Below, piece by piece: positions 25,026 through 28,025 of a stretch of DNA of 28,025 bases. The position numbers and the translations under genes were made by a program. The stretch is from the NCBI GenBank assembly GCA_016704895.1, contig JADIZG010000037.1, positions 1 through 28,025 of the forward strand. Reading direction: 5' to 3'. Source of the DNA: Betaproteobacteria bacterium (GTDB taxonomy: Bacteria; Pseudomonadota; Gammaproteobacteria; Burkholderiales; Casimicrobiaceae). Numbering within the stretch: position 1 is the stretch's first letter; every line of letters starts with the position of its first letter. Below the pieces are notes generated by a model. It was given only the letters and a program-made list of their open reading frames with translations. It did not search any database and had not been told where the DNA came from.

Positions 25026-25756
25026 GCCGCGGGCGTCGCAGCCTTCTTTGCGCGGAGCTTGCGGATCGCGACCGGCACGAGCGCGAAGACGCCGAGCAGC
25101 GCGAACGCCCCCAGCGTCTCCGCCGAGACGAGGCCCTGCAGCGACTCGATGCGCCCGAGCGTCTGGCCGAGGTTCACGAACACGAACGTGCCCGGGATGA
25201 CGCCGACGAAGGTGGCGAGCGCGTAGGTCGAGAGCGGGATCGACGTGAACGCGGGCGCGAGGTTCACGAGGAAGAACGGGAACAGCGGGACGAGCCGCAG
25301 GAACAGCAGGTACGAGAACGCGTTCTCGGTGAAGCCCGCGTTGATGCGCTCGCCGAACGCGCCGAGCCGCCTGCGCGCCGCGTCGGCGAACACGTATCGC
25401 GCCGCGACGAACACGAGCGTCGCGCCGATGGTCGCGGCGACGACGACGAGCGCGGTGCCGATCCAGCGCCCGAACAGGAAGCCCACCGTCAGCGACAGCA
25501 CGAGCCCGCCGGGCAGGCTGAACGCGGTGACCGCGACGTAGACGACGAACGCGATCGCGAGCGACGCCGCGAAGTGCTGCTGCGTGAACGCGAGCAGCGC
25601 GTCGCGGTTCGCCTTGATCGCGTCGAGCGAGAGGTAGCGGTGCCCGCCGAGCGCGAAGAACGCGACGACCACGCCGGCGAAAAGCGCGACGAGCGCCAGC
25701 TTGAGCGCGCGGCTGCCGGACGGCGTCGCCGCGGGCGGAGGAGGAGGGAGGTCCAT
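25022..25756 (-). CDS. TVP38/TMEM64 (DedA/VTT-like) membrane protein
   Basis: 244 residues, polytopic inner-membrane protein. After a Pro-rich cytoplasmic start come a membrane helix (LALVALFAGVVVAFFAL), the VTT core FVVYVAVTAFSLPGGLVLSLTVGFLFGRWIGT with its conserved re-entrant loop, then FLRLVPLFPFFLVNLAPA and VGVIPGTFVFVNLGQTLG, and a basic C-terminus (RKLRAKKA). Family members act in lipid or small-molecule transport across the membrane; the exact job here is unknown. It starts 2 bases after the flavoprotein stop. TVP38 and mercuric-reductase-like genes are commonly paired. Confidence 0.92.
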   Translation of the reverse strand: MDLPPPPPAATPSGSRALKLALVALFAGVVVAFFALGGHRYLSLDAIKANRDALLAFTQQHFAASLAIAFVVYVAVTAFSLPGGLVLSLTVGFLFGRWIGTALVVVAATIGATLVFVAARYVFADAARRRLGAFGERINAGFTENAFSYLLFLRLVPLFPFFLVNLAPAFTSIPLSTYALATFVGVIPGTFVFVNLGQTLGRIESLQGLVSAETLGAFALLGVFALVPVAIRKLRAKKAATPAA

Positions 25757-25758
25757 CC

Positions 25759-27191
25759 TCAGGCGCCCCGCAGGCCGAAGATGCGTCGGATCCACGCCTT
25801 CGACGACGGCGTCAGGCCCTCCTTCAGCCGCTGGTCGGCCGCGCGGCGGTTGATCGACGCGAGCGTCGGGTACGCGTGGATCGCCGCCGACAGGTCGCCG
25901 GCCTTCATGCCCTTCGACAGGGCCAGCACGCACTCGGCGATCAGCTCGCCCGCGTGCGGCCCGACGATCGCCGCGCCGAGGATCCTGCCCTTCGGATCGG
26001 TGACGAGCTTCGCGAACCCCGCGGTCTCGCCCTCGGCGCGCGCGCGGTCGATCTCGTCGAACGCGAAGCGGTAGACTTTGTGCGCGACGCCCTGCTGCTT
26101 CGCCTCGTCCTCGGAGAGTCCGACGCGCGCGCGAGCTCGGGATCGGTGTACGTGCACCACGGCACGACCGTCGACGGCCGGGTCCAGAACAGACGGAAGA
26201 TCGCCTGTCGCAGGACGACGCCGGCGTGATGCTCGGCGAGATGCGTGAACTGGTAGCCGCCGGCGGCGTCGCCGACGACGTAGATGCGCGGATTCGTCGT
26301 GCGCAGCCGTTCGTCGACGACGATGCGACCACCGTCGACCTTCACACCCGCGGCGTCGAGGCCGAGGCCCTCGTGGTTGACCTTGCGGCCGGCCGCGACG
26401 AGCACGTGCGTGCCGGCGACGACGCGCTCGCCGCCATCTTTCGCTTCCAGCGTCACCCGCACGTCGCCGCGGCGGCCCTCGACCTTCGCGATCGACGTGC
26501 CGAGCTCGAACCGCACGCCCTCCGCGGTCATTTGACGCAGCACGACGTCGGCCAGGTCCTCGTCCTCGCGCGGCAGGATGCGCGGCGCGACGTCGACGAG
26601 CGTGACGTCGCTGCCCAGCCGCCGGAACGCCTGCGCCATCTCGCTGCCGATCGGCCCGCCGCCGACCACGATCAGGTGCGGGACGTCCTCGCGCAGGTCG
26701 AAGAGCGTCTCGTTCGTGAGCGCGCCCGCGTCGGCGAGGCCGGGGATCGGCGGCATCGCGGGGCGCGAGCCGGTCGCGATCACGAACGTCTTCGCGGTGA
26801 GACGGCGGCCGTTCACGTCGAACGCGTCGGGCGCGACGAAGCGGCCGTCGCCGAGGATCACGTCGACGCCCAGCGACCGGAAGCGCTCGGGGCTGTCGTT
26901 GGGCTCGATGCCGCGGATGACCGACGCGACGCGCTCCATCACGTTCGCGAGGTCGGGCGCCGGATCATGTGGCGAGAGCGCCCAGCGGTCGGCATGGCGC
27001 ATCGCGTGCGCGACCTGCGCCGACTTGATCAGCGTCTTCGACGGCACGCAGCCGGTCCACAGGCAGTCGCCGCCGAGCCGGTGCTTCTCGACGAGCGCGA
27101 CCTTCGCACCCAGCGATGCGCCGCCCGCGGCGACGACCAGCCCGCCGGCGCCGCCGCCGATCACCACGATGTCGAAGTCGGTTCTCGCCAC
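25759..27191 (-). CDS. Mercuric-reductase/dihydrolipoyl-dehydrogenase-like flavoprotein (frameshift at 26124-26133)
   Basis: Class I pyridine-nucleotide disulfide oxidoreductase, about 476 residues when corrected. FAD site DIVVIGGGAGGLVVA near residue 7, redox-active disulfide CLWTGC (Cys43, Cys48), NAD(P) site LIVVGGGPIGSEMAQ, RIYVVGDAAG, and the C-terminal dimer domain with HAYPTLA, where the His is the usual catalytic base. No N-terminal heavy-metal domain and no C-terminal vicinal Cys pair are seen, so mercury reduction is unlikely. A (CG)5 run at 26124-26133 is two bases too long: the frame breaks after TYTDPELAR and resumes as VGLSEDEAKQQG. First gene of a four-gene minus-strand operon. 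Removing one CG unit repairs the frame. Confidence 0.9.
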
Positions 27192-27247
27192 GATCGTCCG
27201 TTCCCGCCCCGTCCCGGCGCATGCCGATCCAGGTGGGTCGTCCTGAA

Positions 27248-27261
27248 GTAAGCGATCTTAC
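27248..27261. repeat. Inverted repeat upstream of the flavoprotein operon
   Basis: GTAAG-CGAT-CTTAC lies 57-70 bases before the minus-strand operon start at 27191, in the most AT-rich part of the 105-base gap after dnaE2. It could be an operator or part of the promoter; a LexA-type match is not convincing. Confidence 0.35.
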
Positions 27262-27296
27262 AGAAGGGGATGCGTGATCGGCGTCGCGCCCCGATT

Positions 27297-28025
27297 TCAA
27301 TGGAAATCCCGCGACCGCGTCGACGCCGAGCCCAGCAGCGGCGTGAGGTCGACGAGCCGCCCGGCGATCAGGTGGACGACCTCGCCCTCGCGCTCGACCT
27401 TGCCGTAGACGGCGAGGAGGCAGACCGAGGCTCGCGGCGCTGCCGCTCGCCCAGATCGCGCCAGACGATCACGTTGGTCGGGCCGGTCTCGTCCTCGAGC
27501 GTGACGAACACGACGCCGCTCGCGGTGTCGAGACGCTACCGTCCGGTCACGATACCGGCGGTGCGCGCGAGGCAACCGTGCGGCGTGCGCGCGACGTCGG
27601 TGGCGGTCGAAAGCCGCCGTTTCGCGAGAACTCGTCGCGCAGGATCGCGACCGGATGGCGGCGCAGCGTGAGGCCGATGCGGCGATAATCGGCGACGATC
27701 GTCCTCGCCTCCGGCCGTGGGCTCGGCAAGCAGGGGCGCCAGCGGACTCGTCGGAAGCGGCTGCCGTCCGAGGGGAGGGGCGGAGGCGGCTTCTCGACGC
27801 CGGCGACGTCCCCAGACCGCGGCGTGGCGGTGGCCGGCGAGCGAGGCAGGCGCACCAACATCCGGAGAGCGCCTCGGGTCGCGAGCAGTCGACTTCGCGC
27901 AGTGCGCGAGATCAGCGACGTCGGCGAACAGGCGGGTGCGGCGCGCTTCCTCGATGCTTCGCGCCGGCTTCAGTGAGGCCGTTCACCAGTGCGCAGGCCG
28001 AAATGGAGCGCCGGGCCGTGCGTGC
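27297..28025 (-). pseudogene. dnaE2: Disrupted 3' end of error-prone DNA polymerase DnaE2
   Basis: DnaE2 (ImuC) is the SOS translesion polymerase acting with ImuA and ImuB. The minus strand encodes its C-terminus, ending TRSRDFH at the TGA 27297-27299, preceded by LLAVYGKVEREGEVVHLIAGRLVDL, GVVFVTLEDETGPTNVIVW, ARTAGIVTGR and ADYRRIGLTLRRHPVAILRD. Pieces lie in different frames: breaks near 27430, 27608, probably 27697, one extra C in 27810-27813, and breaks near 27963 and 27987. A stop (27536-27538) replaces what should be Gln after GIVTGR. No imuA or imuB is downstream here. The gene runs off the window, so its 5' part is unseen. Either a decayed gene or poor sequence at a contig end. Confidence 0.85.

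Noticed and set aside
25759..27191. Mercury resistance
   Set aside because: No heavy-metal-associated N-terminal domain, no C-terminal Cys pair, and no merR, merT or merP; only the general family fold matches.

Overview
This is about 28 kb of very GC-rich, gene-dense DNA from a Proteobacterium. Gene content (form II cox cluster, DnaE2, SuhB, Ycf46-like AAA+ ATPase, mercuric-reductase-like/TVP38 pair) suggests a betaproteobacterium or a close relative. That placement is an inference from gene content and protein style, with no marker gene to confirm it. I see no rRNA, tRNA, CRISPR array or insertion sequence.

Layout. (1) 19-2051 (+): a family 2 glycosyltransferase overlapping a nucleotidyltransferase-family gene; the latter has three compensating single-base deletions. 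(2) 2155-5469 (+): rnhB, an SDR oxidoreductase, a PLP-dependent threonine/serine dehydratase (frameshifted), a small zinc-ribbon protein and a glyoxalase/VOC protein. (3) 5610-6671 (+): a BatA-like VWA membrane protein, convergent with a minus-strand run (6692-10371) of an AAA+ ATPase, a SuhB-like phosphatase and an NDH-like FAD oxidoreductase. (4) 10583-22865 (+): a molybdenum hydroxylase cluster of form II carbon-monoxide-dehydrogenase type, coxS-coxL-coxM-coxD-...-coxE-coxG-xdhC/coxI, led by a good sigma70-type promoter at 10478-10506. Between coxD and coxE lies a 4.2 kb cassette of three genes: an exported protein, a CsgG-like exported protein, and a transmembrane Ser/Thr kinase with a FlgT/CsgG-like ectodomain whose stop codon overlaps the coxE start. 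(5) 22870-27191 (-): four tightly coupled genes: mercuric-reductase-like flavoprotein, TVP38/TMEM64 membrane protein, a glycosyltransferase fused to a TIGR04282/DUF2064 domain, and a DUF3047 exported protein. (6) 27297-28025 (-): the badly disrupted 3' end of dnaE2.

How the genes may work together. CoxS/L/M would form the iron-sulphur/molybdenum/flavin hydroxylase. CoxD (MoxR AAA+) and CoxE (VWA) are a maturation pair, XdhC/CoxI handles the cofactor, and CoxG is a membrane-anchored SRPBCC protein thought to link the enzyme to the quinone pool. The inserted kinase and envelope-protein cassette is the most unusual part: it suggests envelope sensing tied to maturation or expression of the hydroxylase.

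Data quality. At least five otherwise convincing genes carry one or more small indels, and disruptions are densest near both window ends. This pattern looks more like unpolished sequence than widespread gene decay, so frameshifted genes are annotated over their full reconstructed span.
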